The notes beneath the pieces are model-generated. The model did not search any database and had not been told where the DNA came from. It saw nothing but the letters and a program-made list of their open reading frames with translations. Positions 34,225 to 45,123 of a DNA stretch of 64,000 nt are shown one piece after another. Numbering within the stretch: position 1 is the first letter of the stretch; each line of letters starts with the position of its first letter. This stretch comes from Spinacia oleracea (taxonomy: Eukaryota; Streptophyta; Magnoliopsida; Caryophyllales; Amaranthaceae): positions 30,371,247-30,435,246 of the forward strand of contig NC_079488.1 of assembly GCF_020520425.1 (NCBI RefSeq). The letters run 5' to 3'. The position numbers and the translations under genes were made by a program.

Positions 34225-36248
34225 ATCTCTCTGCTCGCCAAATTTTGTCCAGAAGTGCTCGTCATTTTATACGCACATGCACGGAAAAATAACGAACACT
34301 TGGAGGGGTACAACACGTATTCAGATATACGTACCACCAAAAAATACATGTACTCAAAAAATATATAAAACAAATTTTTGGCTTACGGCAAAGCAGTAGA
34401 TTAAAATAATAATAAACTTCACTTATTCTACCGTTTCAAATAATATGTTTCCACCTCAGAACATACCTATCGAATTCGGCATTCTAAGAAACCATTTTCT
34501 AGGCTAAGAACTACGCAAGACCTGATTCCAAATTAAATCTATTTAAGGCGTATACGTAGGCAATCCATGATTCGGTCCAACCAATTTGCAAAAATATTAA
34601 AGCCTATAGAAAAACAAAAATAAAGAATAGAAGTCCCTTATTGAAATTTAATTACTTGCAATCCAAGTCGAAAGAAAAATTTAAATCAAAGGAAGAATCC
34701 AAGTCATCAAGATGCCAAAATTAATGAGCACACATCGAAAAATAATAAGGGCACGTACCCTTGCCAGAAGGAGCACTCACACTCCTAGGCACTTAGCCAA
34801 GACAAAAATAAAATCGCTTTGCCTCAATTGAATGGGGGCTAGCGCAAGCATCCATGACCTCTAAAGTACTCGACTTGACCCTCCCTAAAGCGAACTAACT
34901 CACTTAAAGACTTTCTTTCACAACTAGACATAGTCGTTCGCTTAAAGACCTTCTTTCACCACTAGACACAGTCATAATCGCCAACAAGTAATAAATGCAG
35001 TAAGCTTGCAATAAAGAAAATCGTTCTACGGCATTGCCCCATCGTTCCTTCGAACTCAGGGCACTCGTTCATGGTAATTCAAATGCTTGCGAATCCCCTT
35101 TGAAAAAAAAACAGACATTGTCCATAGGACTTGGCACTAAACCAAGGCTCACCCTACTCAGACATATGACACGGGCATCTAAAATCGAAATCTGAAACAT
35201 CATTAATGGGAAGACATAACAGCAACTGGGGGCTAAAAAATTGAAATGAAAGAGCTAGGGAAAGAACTAAGTATACCTTGACCTTTTGTGCAGACATACA
35301 CCAAGCAAATCTAAGTCGATTTGAAAACGGTTATATTCTCGCAATTCTGGAAAAGATGGACCTAAAAGCCTAGAGCATATGCCAAACGGGCACAGTATAT
35401 CTTGACGCCTGCACCCTGCCTTCCAGCGAATCCTTAGGCAGCATTCCAAAAATCGTAACAGTATTTTGATTCACTCATGTAATCCTGTACGAACCCTTCT
35501 ATAAGGCAACCTACTTAGGACACCTCGGATTGTACACAGTAGGACTCGGATTTTAAAATGATTTTCAAATGATTTTCAAAGACTTCTTCGAACATAATAA
35601 AGTGTCATTGGTTTAATCTAAGTATGCGTTTATCTCGATGTTGCAAGTGAGTCAAAAAGATTTCTAAATATGATTATGGGTAAAGAAAGGCACCTAGCTT
35701 TTGGTCAAGGCATACTTCAACATGTGACTACCTTGACCATGGCAATGTCGCATAATACGACATTTACAAGAGAAGTAGCAGATCACTACTCGAACGTACC
35801 TCGCACTAAACGAGTCTGGTTCAAACTATTCATGATCCATGTCACCATGAATGCACAAAAACGTATGCAAGGCATTATAGCACCAAGCCAATCCCGTAGC
35901 TACAGTTGGAGGCTTGAGAAAAACACTCTAAAAATGCTCGAAATGACGATTTCATCGCAAATTCTCGACGCCAATGCTATACATATGTCATAGGGGCTCA
36001 ATCCTAAGCTTTAATCGCGTAAAACGAACCTTAGAATGACTACAACCCCTCCCAAATTCTAAGCGCTACTTAGAATATGTGAAGTCACCCCACTAACAAG
36101 GGTAACTGAAAATCGCGAGTCACCAAAACTCCGATCCAACTACTGCACATAACGCTCGCCCTACAAGCGCCCGTTACACAGTCTACCTCGTTCCAAGGCA
36201 AAAGCGAAAAATCAAGGATAAAGAACTGTCAAAATATACCCAGAGATA

Positions 36249-36305
36249 ATTTTCAACGCCCAGAGCTGGGCGCCAATATCTTTAACGCCCCAGCCTGGGC
36301 GCTGA
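36249..36305. repeat. Internal GC-palindrome module 3
   Basis: CAACGCCCAGAGCTGGGCGC, spacer CAATATCTTTA, then ACGCCCCAGCCTGGGCGCTG. It is followed by CTCTGCTTGCTAAAT, matching module 2. Confidence 0.87.
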
Positions 36306-37391
36306 ATATCTCTGCTTGCTAAATCTTGCCCTGATATAAAAACAAGAAAGAAACATCTATGAATCCTCGCATCGAACGAACTAATAAGCCGTGCACGCCC
36401 ACTAAGAAGGTGCCACACTTGTTCAAGCACCTGAACAAGGCGTGATGAAGTACTCCAACGCAAAAAAATAATAATGATATCCCAACACCCGGAGAAATGT
36501 TCTAATACATGCGGGTAGACCACACAAGCCTACGTCGCACCATAAGTTCGACCATCCCACGGTACAAGTCTAAAAAAAAGAGTGAGGCATATTGCACTAA
36601 TGCGGGCACGACCAAGAGCAGGAGCAAAGACTACTTATCGCCCAAATTCAAAATGCAAGCCACACGACTTGTATATTAAGGATTAAAGGTAGCAAAACAT
36701 TACCTACCACGGAAGGGATAGCTCGCACCTACACGAGCGGAACCCCAAGGCGTCTTTCTCGAAAGAACCTACAAAAATCGTACGCCAAAAGGAAAGCATC
36801 CCAACATGCATACTTGGGGGCTCCAAGCTACGAAACAACCATAGCAAAATAAAAAAAATCTCGGAGCAAATGTTCGAACAATCGAAAGGGCACGATGTTT
36901 GAGCCCACTTCATTAATGGACCTGACCCCTATCAAGCTTCTAAGGAAACTATTCAAAATCAGTCATTGTTCAAAAAAAAATGATTCAAGCAAACTGATTA
37001 ATGGAACCGCACACAACGGCCATTCTATGAACGCTCGTTCGCACATACATATCGTCATTCTAAGTATCGAACATTCACGAACGCGTTCAAAAGGAAAAAA
37101 TATATATACAAGAGAGATCAAAATCTTACGCCTCGAGGTATGTTCCTCGGGCCAAATAGACTCGCCCAACTATTGCAATAACTGTACGCCTTAAGAGCAA
37201 CATTTCCTTAAAATAATCGCCCCAAAGCGACAAGCACCGTAGTCCACCAATCGGCTACGGCTTCTCAAAAAAATCATCACGTTCTAAAAATAAAGAAAAA
37301 ACAAAAGAGAAGAGAATACATAGAACTTCCAAGTGAAATAAACGAATGAACAAGAGGCCAACTGTGTCATCAAAAGACCAGCCCAAACAAC

Positions 37392-37448
37392 ATTTTCAAC
37401 GCCCCACCTGGGCGTGAATTATTTCAACGCCCAGGCCTGGGCGCCGAA
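37392..37448. repeat. Internal GC-palindrome module 4
   Basis: CAACGCCCCACCTGGGCGTG, spacer AATTATTT, then CAACGCCCAGGCCTGGGCGC. The first dyad is shortened. Confidence 0.85.
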
Positions 37449-38027
37449 AATGAACCCAGGCTCACAAAGGCCCTAACTTCTATTGGGCCCTGCCATATTC
37501 ATTCAACTTGAAAATTGCCGATTTCTTTACTGAAAGTCGCACCCCACGGCTTCGCTAAAGTAGCACACTACTGTAGAAGGTCGCTCGCACATACGAGCAT
37601 GACCCCAAACATGATTACAAGATGCGAAAAACAACCGACGAGCCCCAGTGCTTGGGGGCTCGCGAAAAAAATAGACTCCAACGAGGAGCACGCGATCAAA
37701 ATCACATTTCCAAACTGCGCCATACACCATATCATGTTTAGATATCTCAAAAAGAACAACGGTAGGTTCGACCTCATCGAAAGGACGTCACTGACACTTG
37801 TGCACGGTCCTCTGATCAAAGACCAAGTCGAGCCGTAAAGACTAGCTCAAAATCACGAAAGAGGACGGTCGCAAGACAAAGATCCGTCTGAACACGTTGT
37901 CAGCCCACGTTCAGGTTACAACTAAATTCGAGCACCCCTCGAAAGAATTCGCTCTTGCAAGAATGAATAAAATGAAATTCTCAAAAGAAATCACAAAGAA
38001 CCAAAGAAATAGGAACTTGCCCATCTT

Positions 38028-38390
38028 CAGTCGGCAAGATCGCGTCACAAACCGCACGAGTTCCCAAATCGAAAAGAAAACGAATTCAGGGACGTCCACC
38101 CTCAGCGGACAGGGCTCGCCCACCCTCAGCGGGCGGGGTCTGCGTCACTAGCCGCGCAGGTCCTCAGTTTTCGAAAAAATAAAGTCTTCAAAATTAAGAC
38201 AGGCTCGTCATCTTCAGTCGGCGGGGTCTACGTCACAAAACGCGTAGGTCCTTATTTTCAAAAAAGCAAAACAAATTTCAAAATAGATTCGTCCACTTCT
38301 ATCGGACGGGGTGTCCACCCTTAGCGGACAGGCTCGCCATATTTGGCCGGCGGGGTCTGCGCCATTAAAACCGCGCAGGTCCTTAGTCGC
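38028..38390 (+). repeat. Degenerate GC-rich repeats near the 3' LTR
   Basis: Repeated CGGCGGGGTCTRCGTCAC and CGCGNAGGTCCT motifs (about 38130, 38220, 38345), alternating with CCACCCTCAGCGGACAGGCTCG motifs. Non-coding. Such sub-repeats before the PPT are seen in Tat elements. Confidence 0.75.
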
Positions 38391-38410
38391 TGCAGCGATA
38401 ACTTTTGCTG

Positions 38411-38492
38411 AATTTTCCTTCGTTTTACGTCCTATAAAAACAAGGGTGCTGGATTTTCCTTCGTTTTACGTCTTATAAAAACAAGGGGGTTT
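38411..38492 (+). repeat. Tandem duplication of a 44-bp unit
   Basis: GATTTTCCTTCGTTTTACGT followed by C/TTATAAAAACAAGGG occurs twice in a row (about 38413 and 38454). Confidence 0.85.
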
Positions 38493-38861
38493 TCTCGTTT
38501 AGCTAGCCCTGAAAATGAGAATCTTTAAAAAACATTTTTACCTCGTGATTGGGCTTGGCCAGGCCCAATTACACTTTACAGCTTTGATTTCGAAAAACTC
38601 TGTAGCTACTCCCAATGACAAAGTAAGGGAGTTTCTACGCACCTTTAGATCCTTCCAATGACAAAGTGAGGAAGTTTCTATACTATCAGTTGACAAGTCC
38701 CAATGACACGTGAGGGAAATGTCGACACTTCAAGTGATGACCCTTAAGTCAAATGTTATCACTCGGGGGCTCGTGAGACCCTCGCAAAAAACAGGTCACC
38801 ATGGCTTGTGTGACGCACTCCGTCTAATACTTTGACCATCGTCTCATCCCGAGACTCAGTC

Positions 38862-38875
38862 AAAGTGGGGCTAAT
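38862..38875 (+). other. Polypurine tract
   Basis: AAAGTGGGGCTAAT directly before the TG of the 3' LTR, where plus-strand DNA synthesis is primed. Confidence 0.7.
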
Positions 38876-40327
38876 TGTAGACACCTACTTTTGTCCCCAT
38901 TCCCGAAAGGGAAAGGTTCGATGATGAAAACGTAAATCTCCACTTGACAACGCATCTCCTATAAAATAAACGAGTCTCAATTCCCATTTTCATTTCACCC
39001 GAAACTTGCTATTTATGGAAACTTGCAAAAAATAGTAACTGTCGTAAAAGGTAGCTTCTAAAAGTGGCAAATCATAAAGGATAGAAACCTGTCGGAATTA
39101 GGTGTTGCATTCCAACATAAATCCTAAATGAGATAGGAAACCGCGAGAATCCTATTCCTAATAGGATTCGGAAATAAGAGTTACGTATTAATTAAAATCC
39201 TAACGAGCCTAGAGTTTGTAACGGGCCCAGGCGCATTCCGTCATAAAATTAATACGCGCTAAAAGACTCGGTTAAGTCTTAAACTCTACGGATTTCAGGA
39301 ATCCCAATCTGACTAAAGAAAACAGCCCAGACCCTATTTTCAACGCCTGGCTCTGGGCGCCGAAAATGGCCTGGGCGTTGAAAATACCTGGGTACGTGTT
39401 TTTTCCTAATTCTTTATGGATTAGAACTCTGCAATTCTATCTTTCCACGAACTCTTCCCTATAAATAGGCCCCAAAATTCGACGTGAAAGGAACACACAA
39501 CAACACATAATTATACTCTGAGTATTAACTCCAACCCTCAGCCTAAGCCTCTCGCTGCGAAACTGTTCACGCGTTCTGTCGCAATCGATCCATAAATCGA
39601 ACAGAACGTATCCTGTCCCATAATTGAGATTCGTTAAATAAAAAGGAGAAATAACAAAGTCAAAGTGGTTAGTTTTCTGAGAACCGTGACGCACCTCTCA
39701 AGGGTGCGTCGTAATGTGTCCCTTTTCGATGATTTAACTGCTTTCCTCGCCCTTTTTATGAACTGTTAAACTAACCTAATCTGATTGTTCTATCACGCCT
39801 AACAAATATAATATTTTTGGGAAATCGGATTATCATGCTAGGTCCTTTAATGCTATTTAAATCAGATAACCACGATCGAATTAGTATTATATGTTGCATA
39901 TTGCTAAAATCAATTCAGATTAGTTTAATAGTTAACGCATGTCCCTTCAATTATTTATGCTGAGCTAGTAAGGATATCCTGCCTCTGGAGTTATCGACGA
40001 GCGAAGTACTCCTCTCGGTAGTTACAGTCCCCCGAACCCTCAATCTCTACCTTGCGGGTGTATGTTGAGAGATCCCCACACCAGGGATCACAAGGGAACC
40101 TACGGCCGTCGTGGTCAAACATAATTTCACTCCCTTTATGTCACGATAACCGGGTTTTGTCAGTTTTTCTCATTGTCGTTAAAAACTGAATGGCGACTCC
40201 TATATTACTAGTCAATTAGGTGTATACTCACAGGAAATCCAATTACACTTGATTGAATAAAAAGAATCGTCACACCCACGAGGGACGAGGTCACGCATTA
40301 GCCTCGTGCTTTTTCAACCCCCTCACA
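38876..40327 (+). repeat. 3' LTR of the Ogre-type element
   Basis: 1452 bp, TGTAGACACCTAC...CCCTCACA, TATA box 39460-39467. The GC module (39337-39384) is the shortest of the three LTRs: it has lost about 15 bp between the two dyads compared with the 5' LTR. Confidence 0.93.
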
Positions 40328-40332
40328 TTTGG
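40328..40332. repeat. Target duplication of the Ogre-type element, right copy
   Basis: TTTGG, one base different from TGTGG at 29622-29626. Confidence 0.75.
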
Positions 40333-42273
40333 CAATGTTTTTCTGACTGCAAATTGAAGTAAGTTATGCAACACTACATGTGCATCATGAGTTTTGTAAC
40401 TAGCAAACTTTCTTTCTTTAACTTGTACACACCTCCCAATATTTGATGTAAAACCATACGGTAATTTAGTTTCCTTAAGAACTTTCAAAAATATATTTTT
40501 TTGTGCATTACCCAATGAAAAAGGTGCCGGTGGAAACAACATGTGTTTGCCATCTGAGGAAGCAACAGGATGAAGAAGTGGTTTTACACCAAAGTGCACC
40601 AGATCAAGACATGCCTTATTATGGTCCCTAGTCTTTCTAGGTATATCTAACAGCGTGCCAACAATATTATCAAAAATATTTTTCCCAATGTGCATGACAT
40701 CAAGATTATGATGACATTTGATATCAGACCAAAAAGGCAATTCGAAAAAAACAGACTTCTTTTTTAGTGGACCTTTGCTAACTCCACCTTCATTAATAAC
40801 AAGTTGCTCTAACTCTTCTAACATATCATTACCCGATAATGGAGAAGGTGCTTACCTCTCTTCTGTTTCTCCATTAAAAGATTTCTTATCTTTTCGCCAA
40901 GGATGATTCGCATCAAGAAACCGTCGAGTGTAATCATAACAATTTTTTTTGCTTTGGGGCAAATATTTGGGAGTCACATCAAAGTTACAACTAGGACATG
41001 CATAATTTCCTTTAGTAGACCATCATGACAACATCGCATAGGCCGGAAAATCATTTATTGTCCCCATTAAAGATGCATGCATTTGAAATGATTGTTTTTT
41101 AAACGCATCATAAGTATCTACCCCATGTTCCCACAACTCTTTTAATTCATCAATCAATGGTTATAAATAAATGTCTATCTTATTTCCAGGAGACTTAGGG
41201 CCAGGAATTAGTAAAGATAACATAAAATACTCAGGTTTCATAGACAACCAAGGGGGGAGGTTATAATTAATCAACACAACAGGCCATGTGCTATGAGAAA
41301 CACTCATGGTCCGAAATGGGTTAAACTCATCACTAGCAAGACCCAATCGAACATTTCGTGTTTCTTTTGAAAAGTTAGAATACTTAGCATCAAACTCCTG
41401 CCAAGATTAAGCATCTGCTGGATGTCGGATATTTCCATCTTTTGTTCGTTCTTTATCATGCCAAACCATTGATTCGGCTGTCTCAGAACACATATATAGC
41501 CTTTGAAGCCTAGGGATTGTTGGGAAATGCCTTAAAACCTTTGCGGGGACATTTTCAAACTTCCACCTAGATGTTCCACACTTAGGACAAGCATCTAACT
41601 TTTCATAATCATTCCTATAAAGAATGCAATCATTCGGACAAGCATGTATTCTTTTATAATCAAGACCAAAATCCTTCACTATATTCTTAGATTCATAATA
41701 GGATGTAGGAAGTTGAGCCATGAGAAACGCCTCTTTTAATAACTCTAACAGATCAGCAAAAGCGACATTACTTATTCCATTAAGGATCTTGAAAAGAAAT
41801 AAGCGAATTAGAAAGGACAATTTTGAGAAAGTTTTACACCCTGGATAAAGCTCTTGCTTCCCTTCTTCAAGTAACTTATAAAACTTTTTAGCCTCCTCAT
41901 TGGGCTCACTAGCAACCCCTTCATGATCACTATTGAGACCATCAACATCTTTAAATACATCATCCAATAAACCATCAATATCATCACATGCATTTAGAGA
42001 ATCACTTTCAGACCCCATTTGCCTATCATTAGTCGTAGATGAAGATAACTCATTCTGAATTAACCACTCCCTAAATCCCTTTACGAACCCATCAACAACC
42101 ACATGATCATAAACAACATCTCTAGAATGACAAAAGCGCCTTGAACATTTTTTACAAGGACAATAAATTTGTCCCTCAATAGCATCCTTTGCAAAATAAT
42201 CATCAAGAAAAACATTCAAAGCTCCTTTAAAACCCTCGGATCCTCTAGGAAGATTCATCCAATACTGATCCAT
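40333..42273 (-). pseudogene. CACTA TNP2 transposase, 5' part
   Basis: The start ATG is at 42273 (minus). The first 75 residues are a transposase-associated domain (MDQYWMNLPRGSEGFKGALN, then a C-P-C-K-K-C cluster). Next come an acidic linker, a conserved YPGCKTFSKLSFLIRLFLFK stretch, a zinc-ribbon-like CPNDCILYRNDYEKLDACPKCG, and the TNP2 (transposase family 21) core, which includes FNPFRTMSVSHSTWPVVL and CHHNLDVMHIGKNIFDNI. All of it is in one frame from 42273 to the Ogre-type insertion point, but at least four stop codons interrupt it (near 41407, 41161, 41026 and 40854). The one near 41161 looks like CAA to TAA. The coding sequence resumes at 29626. It would catalyse CACTA excision and integration if intact. 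It is dead here. Confidence 0.87.
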
Positions 42274-43189
42274 CGTTAATTTAGCTGTGACAAGAATGAA
42301 AACTATTAAAAAAAAAACATTAGCGTATATATTTTTGCATCTTGTATTTTTACAGGTAACGGAGAAATAAAAACAGAGAGAAAAATATCAATCAATCTCA
42401 CAGAGAACGGAGAAAGAGGCCGGCAAAAAACATCAAAAGAAACCTGACAACTAGAATAGACCAGAAAACAAAAGAACAGTATAGCATCATCATCGAAAAA
42501 CCAACTGATCCAAGTGAACACTTAAAAACAGTATAGCATCATCAGCGAACAACCAACTGATCCAAGTAAACTCTTAAAAACAACCAACTGATCCAAGTGA
42601 AATTGTTCTGAAGAAGCAGTTGTTCTTGATTCTCTCACAAGTGAACACTTAAAAACTCAATACAATATACATATATCCAACATCACATTCCCTCCCTAAC
42701 ATGCTCTCTACATGGGTCAAATGCACAAAATACTTTACCATAGCAGTAGTACGTACAACAGTAGCAGTATAGAACATAGAGCATAACGGAAAAAAAACAA
42801 CAGCATAGCATCATCACCGAACAACCAACTGATCCAAACTTAATAAATAAGCCAAAATAACCATTGAAATCAACAAATACACCATGAATAAAATCAACCA
42901 AATTCCCCAATCAACCTAATTCCCCAGTTAAATGAATTTCCTAATTAAAAACTCTAATTTAGAACTCAAAACAACACAAAAAAATCCATTATAATCGATT
43001 TAGAACTTAAACAACAAAATTATGAAATTTAAGACCAAATTCGAATACATACAAACTAAATTTAGAACAGAGAAATAATCAGTTTAGGACTTTAGTACGT
43101 ACAACAGTAGCAGAACGAGAGAAAAAAAAACAACAATATAACATCAACACCGAACAATCCACTGATATGAACTTAAAAAATAATTTACT
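42274..43189 (-). repeat. CACTA 5' region with subterminal repeats
   Basis: The motif CCAACTGATCCAA recurs at 42501, 42553, 42584 and 42825, often preceded by TAGCATCATCA and CGAACAA, with a diverged copy near 43150. No gene. It is upstream of the transposase start, so it should be promoter plus subterminal repeat region. Confidence 0.6.
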
Positions 43190-43954
43190 GCTGATGCGGA
43201 ATCCGCCTACTCCTTATCTTCCCGTCATGTTGCCCTATGGAAATCACAGCAGGGGGATCACTCCTCAGCTTGGTTGCGGGCAGTCCCCATCTCGGGTTTA
43301 GGCCAGACTATGAACGGTAAGACTTATCGTTCGGTTCTTTGCTATCGGTTGGGCATTCCGTTGTTCTCTAATTCGGCGCCTTGTTCTGCTTGCTCTCGGG
43401 TTTTCGATGGGGACATTTATGGGGATCATGCCGTGTCTTGTGCTGGGATTGTGGGTATTAAACATCGACATAATGTTGTTCGTGATACCCTTTTGGATAT
43501 TTGCTATCGGTCGGGGATTTCTGCTCGCAAGGAGGTTGATGTTGGGCTGACTAGTGAGAGTGATGGAGCTCTTCGTCCTGCAGATATATTGCTTTATTCT
43601 TGGGATGGCGGTGTAGATGTGTGTGTTGACTTGACTGGGTCTTCCCCTATGACGCAATCTGGGTTGTCAGACTTCGTTCGGGGTCGGGTTGTGGCGGTTG
43701 CAGCGCAGCGGAAGCAGGATAAGTATGCGGCACGTTGTAGGGCTTTGGGTTACGGTTTCTTTCCTTTTTCCTTCTCTTCTTTTGGGGAATTAGAGAAAGG
43801 GGCTGTTTCGTTGCTGAAGCGGGTCCAGACGTACTCCAGGGCTCAAGACATTGGGGCACAAGCAGCTGCCCACATTTTCAGCAGGATCGGGTTCGCCATA
43901 GCTAGAGGAGTGGGGGCCCATATTGTATCTCGGCTCCCCTCCAACTTCTTGTAG
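43190..43954 (+). pseudogene. C-terminal restriction-like endonuclease domain of a retrotransposon
   Basis: The open frame runs ADAESAYSLSSRHVALW to the stop after RLPSNFL. Counted from the Leu-Arg-Ala at 43274, there is a C-x2-C-x11-H-x3-C cluster (C37, C40, H52, C56), a KHRHNVVRD motif (63-71), then RPAD (101-104) followed by DVCVDLTGSS (115-124). A Cys/His knuckle followed by a PD...D-x-D/E core is the layout of the restriction-like endonucleases of site-specific non-LTR retrotransposons, so I infer a nuclease that cuts the target. Related proteins annotated as plant reverse transcriptases are familiar to me from memory. The exact clade is uncertain. No lesion is seen in the retained part, but there is no start codon or RT. 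Confidence 0.6.
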
Positions 43955-44005
43955 TTTACTTGATCTTTGTAGCTTGTTAAGCTTGTAACGTGTTGGTGGT
44001 TTCCC

Positions 44006-44061
<56 letters not shown>
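44006..44061. repeat. (AAT)n microsatellite tail
   Basis: About 18 units directly after CCC at the end of the retrotransposon 3' UTR. Confidence 0.95.
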
Positions 44062-45123
44062 CAGCAAATGAATTGTATATGTTGATATAGGAAATTTGGA
44101 GGCCGAACAAAGAATAAATCACCTTTCTGTGAATCTGTGGGTCTCCCATCTGTGAGGTGAGATGAGAAGGAGACAAACCCTAATCTGAAACACCAAGATC
44201 CCAAAAAACTGAAAATTTAAATACATAAACCTAGAAAATTCTAAAAAGTCAGAAATTGAAGGAAGATAATTAAAGAAGAAAAAACCTAAAAATCCAGATT
44301 TGAGGCTGTTGCTTTCAAAATTGGAGCCTGTAAAGAAATTCAAAGAAAAATCGGAAAAAACACATCAAAACATTGAAATATTCAGAAGAAAGTAGAGATT
44401 TTCAGAAGAAGCACACTGAAATTCTACCGAATGCTTTCGACGATGTTGAATTTACAGGGCGGAGTAAGAGAAGAATACCACTTCACAAAGGAATACACTC
44501 GATCAAAGACCTCTCGATCTTCGATGCAGAAAAGCTTTTTATCTGATAGGTCGAATGAAACATCTGAAACATCAAAATTGAGAGAATCTAGTGGCCGAAA
44601 CGTAAAATTAGGGTTTTGAAATCGGGATTTTTGGAGAGATACCTTTGACGAATTCTTCGAGGTCAGAAGAGAGAAATTAGTCTCAAATCCGTCTCCAAAA
44701 GTTGCTTCACATCGAAATGCTTTCAAAATAATAATCAAAATAAAAAAGTACGCAATTTCAATCAAAAAGATTAAAGGGTTTCAAACAAAATAATCAATCA
44801 AACAAAATTAAAGGGTTTCAATCAAACACTTTCAATAACGCAAGATAGAGATTAAAAAACAGAGATTTGAGATTAAAAAATTGAAGGGTTCCCCAAAATT
44901 AATGAATCGAATTGGGGAATCACATAAAAAACGTAAAATTGCCGATACCTATTCACAAAAAATCACACAAAATCAAAATCAAAATACCTATTCTGAATTT
45001 CTATAATTTGCTGATAAAATCACACAAAAAACGCAAGATTGATTTCAAAATGAACAGGGATAAAAAAAAACCACGCCTTGTTCTTCAGATAAAATTGATA
45101 AAAATTCTGTGAAGGTCGTCGAC
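44062..45123 (-). other. Gene-like flank, possibly captured exons
   Basis: AT-rich sequence with a few gene-like traces. On the minus strand a Ser/Phe-rich frame (44765-44424) includes a fair splice donor (GTCAAAG then GTATCT, about 44640). It may belong to the CACTA 5' end or to a separate element. No product is recognised. The right border carries a GTCGTC...GACGAC hairpin (45115-45134) also found inverted near 62730. Confidence 0.3.

Larger units (their letters stand above)
29627..40327 (+). mobile_element. Tat/Ogre-type LTR element without coding genes (10.7 kb)
   Basis: Two LTRs (29627-31089 and 38876-40327), a PBS, a PPT and near-matching 5-bp flanks define a complete insertion on the plus strand inside the CACTA transposase. 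The 7.8-kb interior has no gag, protease, RT, RNase H or integrase frame, and the longest frames are about 107 codons with no family resemblance. It is therefore a large non-autonomous derivative (LARD-like) that depends on an autonomous relative. The PBS type points to the Tat lineage (Ogre/Retand). By eye the two LTRs differ at about 18 positions in the first 520 bases besides an indel in the GC module, so the insertion is not very recent. Confidence 0.9.
43190..44061 (+). mobile_element. 5'-truncated non-LTR retrotransposon with (AAT)n tail
   Basis: Only the last 255 codons of the polyprotein and a short 3' UTR remain, ended by an (AAT)n microsatellite (44006-44061) in place of a poly(A) tail. 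Reading begins inside a codon at about 43190 and no upstream RT sequence is present, as expected from incomplete reverse transcription. The base composition is far more GC-rich than the flanks. No clear target duplication was found. Confidence 0.75.

Noticed and set aside
33371..37838. Several frames of 60-107 codons in the Ogre-type interior
   Set aside because: No resemblance to gag or pol, no consistent strand, and lengths expected by chance.
43298..43859. Minus-strand ORFs under the restriction-like endonuclease frame
   Set aside because: Shadows of the plus-strand coding sequence.
43170..44090. Target duplication of the (AAT)n-tailed retrotransposon
   Set aside because: TTTACTGCTGA at the left and TCAGCAAATGA at the right look related only in inverted orientation. 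No direct repeat is convincing.
26511..45123. Classical CACTA terminal inverted repeats
   Set aside because: No CACTA...TAGTG pair with a 3-bp target duplication was found at plausible borders. The ends are either decayed or lost, so the borders given are approximate.
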